From Jeongeupia sp. HS-3 (GTDB lineage Bacteria > Pseudomonadota > Gammaproteobacteria > Burkholderiales > Chitinibacteraceae): 64,000 nt of DNA. Location: the NCBI RefSeq assembly GCF_015140455.1, contig NZ_AP024094.1, positions 2,418,001-2,482,000 of the forward strand. The letters run 5' to 3'. Within the stretch, counting starts at the first letter, position 1. Every line of letters starts with the position of its first letter. Made by a program: the position numbers and the translations under genes. The notes beneath the pieces were generated by a model. The model saw nothing but the letters and a program-made list of their open reading frames with translations, was not told where the DNA came from and made no database searches. Of the stretch, positions 31,510 through 40,596 are shown one piece after another.

Positions 31510-32544
31510 TCAGCCCCCCGTCGGTGCCGGGTCAATACCCTCCGCCCACACCGGATTAGCCAAAGACCATGCCACGGTTTTGCGCAAGCCGGAGTCAAAC
31601 GTCTCGGCCGGCTCCCAGCCCAACTCGCTCCTCAGCTTGTTTGCGTCGATCGCATAGCGACGGTCATGGCCGGCACGATCTGCCACATGGATGATCTGCT
31701 TTGCATACGATAGGCCGTCGGCTCGGGGCTGCAGTGCATCGAGCAAGTGGCAAATCGCACTCACTACCTGAAGATTGGTTTTCTCGTTGCCCCCGCCGAC
31801 GTTATAACTCTCGCCAACGATGCCAGCATCCAGCACCCGGCGAATTGCGGCACAGTGATCGCCCACATACAGCCAATCCCTCACTTGCTGACCATCGCCA
31901 TAGAGCGGCAGCGTTTTTCCGGCCAAGGCATTCTGAATCACCAAAGGGATCAGCTTTTCCGGAAACTGATACGGGCCAAAATTATTGCTGCAATGAACCA
32001 CCTGCACCGGCAAACCATAGGTCTGATGCCATGCGCGCACCAGATGATCCGCTGCGGCCTTGCTCGCCGAATACGGACTATTGGGCTGGTAACGGTGCTC
32101 TTCTGTGAATGGTGCATCATCAGCCGCCAGTGCACCATAAACCTCATCGGTCGAAATATGCACAAAGCGGAATGCATCCCCTGCCTCATCAGATAATGCC
32201 TCCCGGTAGGCACGGGCACACTCCAGCAGGTTAAAGGTGCCGACAATATTGCTCTGGATAAACGCATCCGGGCCACTGATCGAGCGATCCACATGCGTTT
32301 CAGCTGCGAAATGGATCACCGCGCGCGGCCTGTACGTTGCCAACAGCTCGGTCACGCACTGCCTGTCGGCTACATCGCCCCGAACGAAGTGATGCCGTGC
32401 ATCACCTTGGAGTGAAGCCAGCGCGACCGCGCTGCTGGCGTAGCTCAACACATCCAGGTTGATCACTGGCTCATCGCGGCAGGCCAGCCAATCACGTACA
32501 AAATGACCACCGATAAAGCCGGCACCACCGGTGACAAAAAGCAT
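31510..32544 (-). CDS. rmlB: dTDP-glucose 4,6-dehydratase
   Basis: Extended SDR making dTDP-4-keto-6-deoxyglucose. The 344-aa product has FVTGGAGFIGGHFV (NAD binding), HISTDEVYG (catalytic Thr-Asp-Glu) and YSASKAAADHLVRAW (Tyr-x3-Lys). It heads the rmlBDAC run, 118 bp downstream of the chain-length/export gene. The polymer very likely contains rhamnose. Confidence 0.97.
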   Translation of the reverse strand: MLFVTGGAGFIGGHFVRDWLACRDEPVINLDVLSYASSAVALASLQGDARHHFVRGDVADRQCVTELLATYRPRAVIHFAAETHVDRSISGPDAFIQSNIVGTFNLLECARAYREALSDEAGDAFRFVHISTDEVYGALAADDAPFTEEHRYQPNSPYSASKAAADHLVRAWHQTYGLPVQVVHCSNNFGPYQFPEKLIPLVIQNALAGKTLPLYGDGQQVRDWLYVGDHCAAIRRVLDAGIVGESYNVGGGNEKTNLQVVSAICHLLDALQPRADGLSYAKQIIHVADRAGHDRRYAIDANKLRSELGWEPAETFDSGLRKTVAWSLANPVWAEGIDPAPTGG

Positions 32545-32662
32545 TCAACATTCCCCAAGCACAGCAGCCTAAACCAAATGAAGCCCTTGGGCCGGGAAAA
32601 CCCGGAAAGCTACGGGACGCCAGCCACTGCCCCGCAGCATAGAACGATCCACTACGTTCTTG

Positions 32663-33886
32663 CTACGTCCTCGCTGGCCGCCATGCCTCGGAGAGCATTT
32701 TTGATCGCAGTTTGGCCTGCGGATCCGCCATCACTTTCCGTTTGAAGTCGATAATAAAGGCCGCAAGAACCGCGACAAACAGCCCCAAAACCAAGGCCAT
32801 CAACACGATCAAACCTCGCTTGGGGCTGATTCGCTTTTGCGGCGGCGTTGCCACATCAACCACTTGAATATTGCTTTGCTTGGATTCGTCCAGCTTGGCC
32901 ATTTCTACCTGCCGCGCCAACGCCTCGAATAGCACTTCGTTGTATTTCACATCACGCAGTTTGCGCACGTATTCAAGGCTTGCTCCAGGTACCTTGGCTT
33001 TGGTAATCAATACGCCGTCAACATCCTGACCACGGGTATAACTAACCAGCTTGGCGCGCAGACTGGCAACCTCGGTTTCCAGCTGCTTCACTTGCGGGTT
33101 TTCACCGGTGGCATAGTTGCGCATCGAAGCCAGCTGGACTTCTCGCGCGGCAACCTGCGCCTTCAGCTCGGAAAGCGAGTCCACCGTCGCCCGGCTCTGC
33201 TCGTCCAGCTTGACCACACCGGTGCGCTCTTGCAACTGCTTAAGGCTCACCTCCGCCTCGGCCAGCTTAGTCTTTACATCCTTGAATTCGACCTCGAAAT
33301 ACTGCCGGCGCTGCGCGGCTTCGGTTACGGCCAGCAGTGTCATCAGATTTCGCAACTGGCCCACATAGGCATTGGCCATCGCGGCAGCTTGGGCTGGCGA
33401 TTCATCTTGAATGGAAATGGTAATGAACCCATCCTTGCCACTGACAATTTGCGTCCGCTTTTTTAAGGCTTCAAGTGCATCGTCACTAAAGTGCTGTTTA
33501 TATTGCTGCTGTAATTTGAACTGTTTCAGAATCGGCTCACGCACCCGACGGCTTTCCAGCATCCCTATGTAGATCGCATTGGGATCCTTCAGGCTCGCAG
33601 CCCCGGCGGCGAGCCCGCCCAAACCACCGGCCATACCCCCCAGCTGCGCGAGCAAGGCGCTGCTACCACCTTGCTCTTTCGGGGGCAGAATCGTTGTTTT
33701 TGCCTGATAGACCGGCGTAGCCAAAAGCGCATACGCCAACCCCAAAAGGGTAAAAAACAGGGGTATCAAGACCAATATCCGTTTGGCCTTGGCAAGTACG
33801 ATCAATAGATCAAAAAAATCAAACTCACGCTCTTGAGGAGCAAGACGCTCCCGCTCATTGATGGGTAAATCAGCAAGTTGTGACAT
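32663..33886 (-). CDS. Wzz/GumC-like polysaccharide export co-polymerase
   Basis: A 407-aa inner-membrane protein with TM1 near residues 36-58 (ILVLIPLFFTLLGLAYALL) and TM2 near 365-388 (LIVLMALVLGLFVAVLAAFII). A long periplasmic coiled coil lies between (VKTKLAEAEVSLKQLQERTG). The PPQKRISPKRG box before TM2 is typical. It is longer than the second Wzz at 25215-26222 and lies 49 bp after wza, so it probably partners the export channel. No kinase domain is attached. Confidence 0.85.
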   Translation of the reverse strand: MSQLADLPINERERLAPQEREFDFFDLLIVLAKAKRILVLIPLFFTLLGLAYALLATPVYQAKTTILPPKEQGGSSALLAQLGGMAGGLGGLAAGAASLKDPNAIYIGMLESRRVREPILKQFKLQQQYKQHFSDDALEALKKRTQIVSGKDGFITISIQDESPAQAAAMANAYVGQLRNLMTLLAVTEAAQRRQYFEVEFKDVKTKLAEAEVSLKQLQERTGVVKLDEQSRATVDSLSELKAQVAAREVQLASMRNYATGENPQVKQLETEVASLRAKLVSYTRGQDVDGVLITKAKVPGASLEYVRKLRDVKYNEVLFEALARQVEMAKLDESKQSNIQVVDVATPPQKRISPKRGLIVLMALVLGLFVAVLAAFIIDFKRKVMADPQAKLRSKMLSEAWRPART

Positions 33887-33935
33887 GGCTATCGGCTTGA
33901 ATAAGGGGTAGAAGACTGCAACAGCTCATCAAGCA

Positions 33936-35792
33936 TCAATCCGTCAACACCTTGATACCAGCTGCACCAAGTCCGAATTGATAAAAGATCTGCGCCCACT
34001 CTTTCAACTCTTGCGTCCAGGAGCTGTAATCCGCACGCATTGGCAATGCAATCGTATCGCCCGGGTACGCTTTCAGCGAGTCAACCGAACCGAACCAACT
34101 GCCCTGGCGACTTTCCACGCTGCCGTCTGCCCGGATCAAATAGGTATAACTGTCGTCTGCGTAGCGGGTTGGGCCACCAGCGAGCTTGATGTAATCGGCA
34201 GCCGAGCGATTATCTCTATAGACAAAGGCATTCTGGCTTTGCACGGCCCCCAGCACATAAACCGTGCCTGGCCGGCGTGGCACCGAAAAAGTATCGCCAT
34301 TTTGCAAAGGGATATCGGGTAAATCAGCGGTCATGCTTTGCGGCCCCGGCATATTCAGCACAATTCGCCCGGAGGCCTTCAACTCACGCATTTTTTCGAT
34401 CTGCTTGCGGTTACGCTCGGCTTGCTGGGAAACGGCCTGCACATTATCGGCGCTACTGAGATTGACCAGTCGAGCATTGGCCGCGCTCTGGCTATCCTGC
34501 TCGAAACGATCAAGTACCTCTTGCAGCCTTTGCTGCTGCTGCTGGCGTACCGATTCGCGCGTCAGTTCGGCCGCATAAAGATAGCCATACGAAGTAACGC
34601 CGCCAGCTCGTTCGACCAGCTGTTTCAACGTTTCCCCCGGTTGAACCTGGTACACACCGGGCTGCGCCACTTCACCGCCGATGCGAACGTATTCGCTGCC
34701 GATGCGCGGCGCAACGGCGAATGCCTGCGGTACAACCAAGCGGTATATATCGGATGGCTGCAACTTGATGCTGGCCAATGTCCCTATATCGGAACGGGCC
34801 AGATCAAGCGTCGTGACTGACTTGAATTGGCGCTCAATTTGCTTTTCTACGACAACGGACTGGCCTTCTGCCGCACCGTCCATTTCTCCGGCCCAACCAA
34901 CCAGATCCTTCAGCGTTTCGCCCTGCTTCATTTCATAAATGGCAGGTCGTTTGACATTGCCGTTGATTGCGACCATCGCCTTTGCTGGTGGCAGCAAGAT
35001 GACATCACCATCTTGCAGCTGGACATCCTTATCGCGCTGGCCGTTGATCAGGAGGTCGTACAGATCAAAACGGTTGACCACCTTACCCGCACGTTTCAAC
35101 TGAATCTCGCGCATGGAGCCGTTTTGTGAAGGCCCACCTGCCGCAAAAACAGCATTCAGCAGGGTGCTCATCGCAGAAAAACTATACGAGCCCGGCGCAC
35201 GCGCCAAGCCAACGACATAGACCTGGACGCTCCGCGCCTGTGAAATCGTCGCGGTCAAATCGAAATTGACAAAAACACGATTGATCGCCTTCTTCAACGA
35301 CGATTGCAAATCACGGTATTTGATTCCAGCCACATGAACGTTGCCGACACGCGGCAAATAGACGGCGCCACTGCGATCGACCGTCACGGTCAGATCGATA
35401 TCCACCATACCCCAGCCACGAACCTGAATTTCATCTCCGGAACCAATCACATAATCGCCATTGACCTGTGAATTCTGCAAGGGCGCATATGCCGAAGACA
35501 TGTTTCGGAATAGATCATGACCGAAGATGTCGAGTGCCCTATCATTGGGAAGGTTGAAAGCGAGGTTAGCCGTATTTGCGAAACTGACAAAAGCGGATGG
35601 CCGATCATCAATCACTGGCGGCGCTGGCACCTGCGATTGCTGTGACCGAACGGCTGGCGAGGTCTGCACGATGCTCGGCAGATCGGGCGCCCCCCCCCCT
35701 GTAGCAGGCCCGGGCACTTGTCCTGCAAGCACAACCGAGCTCGCGCCAGCTAACATGGCCAGCGACACCAAAGCCTTACAAAAATGATTCAT
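33936..35792 (-). CDS. Wza-type outer-membrane polysaccharide export protein
   Basis: Periplasm-spanning export channel. The product from ATG 35792 is 618 aa with a signal peptide (MNHFCKALVSLAMLAG...VVLAG). The Poly_export domain follows (YVIGSGDEIQVRGWG, then TVTVDRSGAVYLPRVGNV). Several SLBB domains follow (VYVVGLARAPGSYSF; VAINGNVKRPAIYEMKQGETL; VRIGGEVAQPGVYQVQPGETL; VYVLGAVQSQNAFVY). It is longer than E. coli Wza, with extra SLBB repeats and a Gln-rich coiled coil. No lipobox Cys is evident. First gene of the locus. A 43-codon longer frame upstream has no signal peptide and was rejected. Confidence 0.88.
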   Translation of the reverse strand: MNHFCKALVSLAMLAGASSVVLAGQVPGPATGGGAPDLPSIVQTSPAVRSQQSQVPAPPVIDDRPSAFVSFANTANLAFNLPNDRALDIFGHDLFRNMSSAYAPLQNSQVNGDYVIGSGDEIQVRGWGMVDIDLTVTVDRSGAVYLPRVGNVHVAGIKYRDLQSSLKKAINRVFVNFDLTATISQARSVQVYVVGLARAPGSYSFSAMSTLLNAVFAAGGPSQNGSMREIQLKRAGKVVNRFDLYDLLINGQRDKDVQLQDGDVILLPPAKAMVAINGNVKRPAIYEMKQGETLKDLVGWAGEMDGAAEGQSVVVEKQIERQFKSVTTLDLARSDIGTLASIKLQPSDIYRLVVPQAFAVAPRIGSEYVRIGGEVAQPGVYQVQPGETLKQLVERAGGVTSYGYLYAAELTRESVRQQQQQRLQEVLDRFEQDSQSAANARLVNLSSADNVQAVSQQAERNRKQIEKMRELKASGRIVLNMPGPQSMTADLPDIPLQNGDTFSVPRRPGTVYVLGAVQSQNAFVYRDNRSAADYIKLAGGPTRYADDSYTYLIRADGSVESRQGSWFGSVDSLKAYPGDTIALPMRADYSSWTQELKEWAQIFYQFGLGAAGIKVLTD

Positions 35793-35869
35793 ACCCTGGA
35801 AGTGCATATCGGTAACTTCAGCCAAACCTTCAAAAGGAGTCGATTCTATTTCGTCAGTCCCCGACAAGT

Positions 35870-35908
35870 CAATTTGTAAGGAAAAAATAGTATTTTTCTT
35901 ACAAATTG
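35870..35908. promoter_or_regulatory. 39-bp palindrome overlapping the likely wza promoter
   Basis: Arms CAATTTGTAAG (35870-35880) and CTTACAAATTG (35898-35908) are perfect inverted repeats, and the 17-bp centre is itself nearly palindromic (GAAAAAATAGTATTTTT). On the minus strand a TTGACT lies at 35915-35920, with a weak -10 (AAAAAT) inside the palindrome 17 bp away. This fits a repressor/activator operator 78-116 bp upstream of wza. A G/C-poor stem makes a terminator unlikely. Confidence 0.6.
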
Positions 35909-36133
35909 TGCGCAAGTCAATCAATTTGAAGAGCATTCCCTATACTCCAGTAAAGTGACGAGCAAACCTACTAATGCATTTAAATAACCCAGTCATGATG
36001 ACGATTACATCGTAGTTCTGACCATCAAAGCGACGTAAGCACGGCGACAGATTAATTCATCGCCCAACGCGGAACTAAGATATTGCTTCCGTTATAATCC
36101 TTCGGATTTCATATACCTGCTGCCCCGTTACCC
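35909..36133. other. Divergent intergenic region wza/rlhA
   Basis: AT-rich non-coding DNA. A perfect TATAAT is at 36093-36098, 36 bp before the rlhA ATG; its -35 is weak. Nothing else recognisable is seen. Confidence 0.5.
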
Positions 36134-38110
36134 ATGAGCCTGCCGCTGAACCACCTCGAACTCCTTTCCCCCGCCAAGAACGTCGAGATCGGCCGCGAAG
36201 CGATCCTGCATGGGGCGGATGCGGTGTACATCGGCGGGCCGAGCTTTGGCGCGCGGCATAATGCCTGTAACGACGTCAGCGAGATCGCCGGGCTGGTGAA
36301 GTTCGCGCACCGCTACCACTCGCGCATTTTCGTCACGCTCAACACCATCCTGCACGACGCCGAGCTCGAGCCGGCTCGCAAGCTCATTCACCAGCTCTAC
36401 GATGCCGGCGTCGATGCGCTGATCGTACAGGACATGGGCATTCTGGAGCTCGGCATTCCGCCGATCCAACTGCACGCGAGCACGCAGTGCGATATCCGTA
36501 CGCCGGAGAAGGCGCGCTTCCTCGCCGATGCCGGGTTCTCGCAGGTGGTGCTGGCGCGCGAGCTGACACTCAACAAGATCGCCAGGGTGCGCGACACGCT
36601 GCCACTGGACACGACGATCGAGTTCTTCATCCACGGCGCGCTGTGCGTCGCGTATTCGGGCCAGTGCAATATCAGCCACGCCGACAACGGCCGCAGCGCC
36701 AACCGGGGCGATTGCTCGCAGGCTTGCCGGCTGCCGTACACGCTGACCGACACCGGCGGCCGGGTTGTCGCGTTCGACAAGCATCTGCTGTCGATGAAGG
36801 ACAACGACCAGAGCGCCAACCTTGAAGCGCTGATCGATGCCGGCGTGCGCAGCTTCAAGATCGAGGGCCGCTACAAGGACATGGGCTATGTGAAGAACAT
36901 CACCGGCCACTACCGCGTGCTGCTCGACGAAATCCTCGAGCGCCGGCCGGAGCTGATCCGCGCATCCAGCGGCAGCACCGAGCTGTACTTCGCGCCCGAC
37001 GTCGACAAGAACTTCCATCGCGGCCATACCGATTACTTCGTCAATGGCCGCGAAGGCGGCGACATTGGCGCCTTCGATTCGCCGAAGTACGTCGGCGTCG
37101 AACTGGGCACGGTCGGCAAGCTCGGGGCGAACTGGTTCGAGCTCGAAGCCAATGCGCCGCTCGCCAATGGCGATGGCCTCAATTACATGAAGAAGCGCGA
37201 AGTTTTTGGCGTACAGGCGAATACGGTCGAAAAAGTCGGTGCCGGCGAAGATGGCACGATCTGGCGCGTGTTTCCGAACGAGGCGATGGCCAGTCTGGCC
37301 GGGCTCAAGGTCGGTAGCCGCATCCATCGCAACCGCGATCACGGCTGGGAGAAGGCGCTGGCGCAGAAATCGTCCGACCGGCGCGTTGGCGCATGGCTCA
37401 CGCTGGCCGACAGCGCCGACGGCCTCGCCCTCACCGTGACCGATGACGACGGCTGTAGTGCCACCACGCTCGCGCCGATGGCACTCGAAGCCGCCAAGGA
37501 TGCCGGCAAGGCCGAAAGCAATCTGCGCGATGGTCTGGCCAAACTCGGCAACACCATGTTCACCGCGCATGATGTTTCGCTGCATCTGGCACAGCCGTGG
37601 TTCGTGCCGGCGTCAACGCTCAACGCCTTGCGCCGTGATGCGATCGAACAACTGGAAACCGCGCGGATCAAGGCGTGGTCACGCCCCGAGCGCAAGCAGC
37701 CGATCGCGCCACCGGTGGCGTATCCGGAAACCTCGCTGTCTTTCCTCGCCAACGTCTACAACCAGGCCGCGCGGGCTTTCTACACCAAGCATGGCGTGCA
37801 GCTGATCGCCGCCGCCTATGAGGCGCACGAGGAACCGGGCGAAGTCAGCGTGATGATCACCAAGCACTGCCTGCGCTTCTCGTACAACCTGTGCCCGAAG
37901 CAGGCCAAGGGCGTGATCGGCGTGAAAGGCCAGATCAAGGCCGAGCCGATGACGCTGAAATCGGGCTCGGAAACCTACACACTGAAGTTCGACTGCAAGC
38001 CGTGCGAGATGCACGTGATCGGCAAGATGAAGCCGCACATTTTCAAATCAGCGCAACCGGGCAGCGCGCCGGTGTCGTCCATCACCTTCCACCCATCCCG
38101 GCCGGTGTAA
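36134..38110 (+). CDS. rlhA: U32-family 23S rRNA cytidine hydroxylation protein RlhA
   Basis: U32 'peptidase' family protein. The E. coli member of this length (YdcP/RlhA, about 650 aa) is needed for 5-hydroxycytidine at 23S C2501; the shorter YegQ/TrhP acts on tRNA. The 658-aa product has LELLSPAKNVEIGREAILHGADAVY, the central cysteines in HGALCVAYSGQCNIS and GDCSQACRLPY, KIEGRYKDMGYV, and a C-terminal extension with CLRFSYNLCPKQ and DCKPCEMHVIG. Eight or so cysteines suggest Fe-S binding. The paralogue is assigned on length. Confidence 0.85.
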   Translation: MSLPLNHLELLSPAKNVEIGREAILHGADAVYIGGPSFGARHNACNDVSEIAGLVKFAHRYHSRIFVTLNTILHDAELEPARKLIHQLYDAGVDALIVQDMGILELGIPPIQLHASTQCDIRTPEKARFLADAGFSQVVLARELTLNKIARVRDTLPLDTTIEFFIHGALCVAYSGQCNISHADNGRSANRGDCSQACRLPYTLTDTGGRVVAFDKHLLSMKDNDQSANLEALIDAGVRSFKIEGRYKDMGYVKNITGHYRVLLDEILERRPELIRASSGSTELYFAPDVDKNFHRGHTDYFVNGREGGDIGAFDSPKYVGVELGTVGKLGANWFELEANAPLANGDGLNYMKKREVFGVQANTVEKVGAGEDGTIWRVFPNEAMASLAGLKVGSRIHRNRDHGWEKALAQKSSDRRVGAWLTLADSADGLALTVTDDDGCSATTLAPMALEAAKDAGKAESNLRDGLAKLGNTMFTAHDVSLHLAQPWFVPASTLNALRRDAIEQLETARIKAWSRPERKQPIAPPVAYPETSLSFLANVYNQAARAFYTKHGVQLIAAAYEAHEEPGEVSVMITKHCLRFSYNLCPKQAKGVIGVKGQIKAEPMTLKSGSETYTLKFDCKPCEMHVIGKMKPHIFKSAQPGSAPVSSITFHPSRPV

Positions 38111-38171
38111 GCTGCCAGCAGCCCGCTGCTTGCCTAAGCTGGATGATCGACCATGGCGCAGCGGTGGTGAC

Positions 38172-39431
38172 ATGCGTATTCCTTCCTCCTATGTAGTCAT
38201 CGTGGCGCTGGCTGCGATCACCACCTTGCTGATTCCGGCAACAGCGGATCAGGTCTTCTCGCTGGGCTATGTCAGCCTCGCCAGCGGCTGTATCTCGCTG
38301 GTGCTGATGGCTGCGGCGATCCTGTTGGCGACACGCTGGCGCTGGATCGAGGCGCCGCTCGGCGGGCTGGATCAGGTTTATAACAGCCACAAATGGCTGG
38401 CGATCTGGGCGCTGGCCTTCGCATCGATCCATCTGGTGTACAAGGCCAAGCTGCCGGATGCGCCCAATATCGTCATCTGGCAGGTAGAGCCGTTCTGGAC
38501 CCGCAGTCTGCGGGGCTATGCCTTTCTCGGCCTGATGCTGACGATCATCCTCGCGCTCAACCGCAAAATCAGTTACGACCGCTGGCGCTGGATGCATCGG
38601 CTATCCGGGCCGATTTTCGTTGTGGTCGCACTGCACTGGCTAACCATCAAATCACCCATCAGCCCAAGCAGCCCGCTTGGCCTCTGGCTCTGGTTCTGGG
38701 TACTGATCGGCACCTTCGGATTCAGCTACAAATGGCTCCTTTACCCATTGATGGGCAAGCGGCACCGCTATCGCGTCGAGACCGCCGAGCGCGATGAACG
38801 CACGCTCTCGCTCGTACTGGCGCCGATCAATACGCCGCTGCAATTCAAGGCAGGTAACTTCGCCTTCCTGTCGTTTGTCGTGTCGGGATTGCGTGAACCG
38901 CACCCCTTCACCATTGCCACCGCGCCCGATGCACAAGGTCGTTTGCGATTCCTGATTCGCAATGCCGGCGACTTCACCGCAGAGCTGAACTGGAAAGCCA
39001 AACCGGGCATGGAAGTCGACGTCTACGGCCCCTACGGCGACTTCGTTCGAGATACATCCCGCTGTGGCCCCGAACTGTGGATCGCCGCCGGCGTCGGCAT
39101 CGCACCGTTTCTCTCATGGCTGCACAGCCTCGATGCCGATACCGTGCACCGGGCCCATTTGCTGGTGCTGCGCGGCAACGAACGTTTTCCGGAGGCCAGC
39201 GCACTGCGCGCACTCGCCGGAGAAAAAGGCGTCAAGCTCGATCTGCTGGAGGCGGGCAGCAGCCGGCACGCCAAAAGTGAGCGGCTTGCCAGTCTGATCG
39301 CCAACGCAGCAGATGATACCGAGGTCTATTTTTGCGGGCCGGCGGCGCTGCGCGACAAGCTCGTCAAGGCAATCACCCAGCGCGGCTTGCCGATGGCGCA
39401 ATTTCACTTCGAGCTATTCGATTTTCGCTAA
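38172..39431 (+). CDS. Ferric-reductase-like transmembrane flavoprotein
   Basis: A 419-aa membrane oxidoreductase. The N-terminal half has about six helices with heme-ligand histidines in SHKWLAIWALAFASIHL and WMHRLSGPIFVVVALHWL (ferric reductase-like domain). The C-terminal half has an FAD site HPFTIATAP and NAD(P) site AAGVGIAPFLSWL with YFCGP near the end. Physiological acceptor unknown; ferric or other electron transfer across the membrane is expected. ATG 38172 is chosen because the upstream frame lacks similarity. Confidence 0.8.
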   Translation: MRIPSSYVVIVALAAITTLLIPATADQVFSLGYVSLASGCISLVLMAAAILLATRWRWIEAPLGGLDQVYNSHKWLAIWALAFASIHLVYKAKLPDAPNIVIWQVEPFWTRSLRGYAFLGLMLTIILALNRKISYDRWRWMHRLSGPIFVVVALHWLTIKSPISPSSPLGLWLWFWVLIGTFGFSYKWLLYPLMGKRHRYRVETAERDERTLSLVLAPINTPLQFKAGNFAFLSFVVSGLREPHPFTIATAPDAQGRLRFLIRNAGDFTAELNWKAKPGMEVDVYGPYGDFVRDTSRCGPELWIAAGVGIAPFLSWLHSLDADTVHRAHLLVLRGNERFPEASALRALAGEKGVKLDLLEAGSSRHAKSERLASLIANAADDTEVYFCGPAALRDKLVKAITQRGLPMAQFHFELFDFR

Positions 39432-39457
39432 ACGCGTCTCACACCGGCAGCCTGCGA

Positions 39458-39480
39458 CACCGCATCCCTTCGATGCGGTG
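39458..39480. terminator. GC-rich hairpin between convergent genes
   Basis: CACCGCATC pairs with GATGCGGTG around a 5-base loop, between the ferric-reductase-like gene and ndpA. There is no T-run, so terminator strength is doubtful. Confidence 0.4.
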
Positions 39481-39490
39481 CCCGAACCGC

Positions 39491-40498
39491 TCAGCCGCCC
39501 AGCAGCGCCCGGCGCAAGCCTTCGGGAATCTCGGTCAGGATCAGCGTGCCGTTGTCGCGGTCGTAAATCACCTGACCACTGCGCAGGCTGTTGCGATCGA
39601 ACTCGATTTTCCAGTGGTCGGCGGCGGCCTTGAAATGCGTCAGCGGTCGGATCGCACGGCGGTCGGGGACGAAACCGCTGGCAACCGCCTTGTCCTCTTC
39701 GTTCAGCGCTTCGCGCAGCAGCCCCGGCGAATCGGGCCATGCGCGCTCGACCAGTGTATCCAGACTCACCGGTTCGCCCTCCTCGCCACGCTCCTCCAGA
39801 TAACCGTGCGCGCGCTCGAACAGCGCATCGCGGGTCTCGGTCGGCATCGCCTGACGCTCGGCAAACTCGGCCAGCCCCTGCACCAGCTTCTGGGTTTCCT
39901 TCAGCGCAATCACCACATCGTTGCAACCGAGGAAAAGCTTGAAGTAGTTGGCCACATCGCCACGGCCCTTGAGGAAGCTGATGCAACGCTCGGTGCCGCG
40001 CTGCCACGCCGACAGATCAATCCGCCCGGCCACGCGCAAGTTGGCCAGATCGAGATGCGGGCTCTCGACGATGTCCAGATCGTCGCTGATCGCCGTGCCG
40101 ATCACCTCGGACACCAGCGCGACAAACAGGTAATCGATACCGGCGTGCTCGACCCGGGCGATCAGCACATAGCCACCCGCCGCCAGCGGCTCCTGCTCGG
40201 CGCGCACCTGCAGGTGCTGCATCATCAGTTGCGACAGCGTAGCGAAATCGATCGACTGATCGACCACATGCTGGCGGATGAAGCGCGGCATCGGGAAATT
40301 GTCTTCGTCGCTCTCGAAGCGCCCGTAACCCTTGCCGGCGCGTTCGCTGTAACGGTCGACCAGATGATCGACAAGGCGCTGTGCCGCCTCGGATTGCTGC
40401 ACCTCGCCCCGGCGCAAGGCGATCGAAGCCGGCCCTTGCGGCGCCTTGATCAGCTGGTGGACGACGAGGTTGCGGATGGTGTGTTCAGAGGCAGTCAT
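39491..40498 (-). CDS. ndpA: Nucleoid-associated protein NdpA/YejK
   Basis: A 335-aa nucleoid-associated protein of the YejK/37-kDa family. It starts MTASEHTIRNLVVHQLIK at ATG 40498. Family features are VDRYSERAGKGYGRFE, YVLIARVEHAG, FLGCNDVV and the C-terminal RRALLGG. The role is in chromosome organisation; the mechanism is poorly known. It stands alone between convergent neighbours. Confidence 0.88.
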   Translation of the reverse strand: MTASEHTIRNLVVHQLIKAPQGPASIALRRGEVQQSEAAQRLVDHLVDRYSERAGKGYGRFESDEDNFPMPRFIRQHVVDQSIDFATLSQLMMQHLQVRAEQEPLAAGGYVLIARVEHAGIDYLFVALVSEVIGTAISDDLDIVESPHLDLANLRVAGRIDLSAWQRGTERCISFLKGRGDVANYFKLFLGCNDVVIALKETQKLVQGLAEFAERQAMPTETRDALFERAHGYLEERGEEGEPVSLDTLVERAWPDSPGLLREALNEEDKAVASGFVPDRRAIRPLTHFKAAADHWKIEFDRNSLRSGQVIYDRDNGTLILTEIPEGLRRALLGG

Positions 40499-40596
40499 GC
40501 GCGGGCCGGATTGAAAGCATAAAACGCGATTGTCCCACTTCACGCACCAAGCCCCAACTACAATGCGGCCAGCCCAGAGGCTGGCCGGGAGACGAA

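Noticed and set aside
33936-35936. Longer start for wza at 35936
   Set aside because: It would put the signal peptide in the middle of the protein and read through the promoter palindrome.
36128-37585. Long minus-strand open frame opposite rlhA
   Set aside because: RlhA has clear family motifs on the plus strand, so this is a composition artefact. Similar shadows lie opposite mgtE (57487-58845) and gshA (60447-61820).
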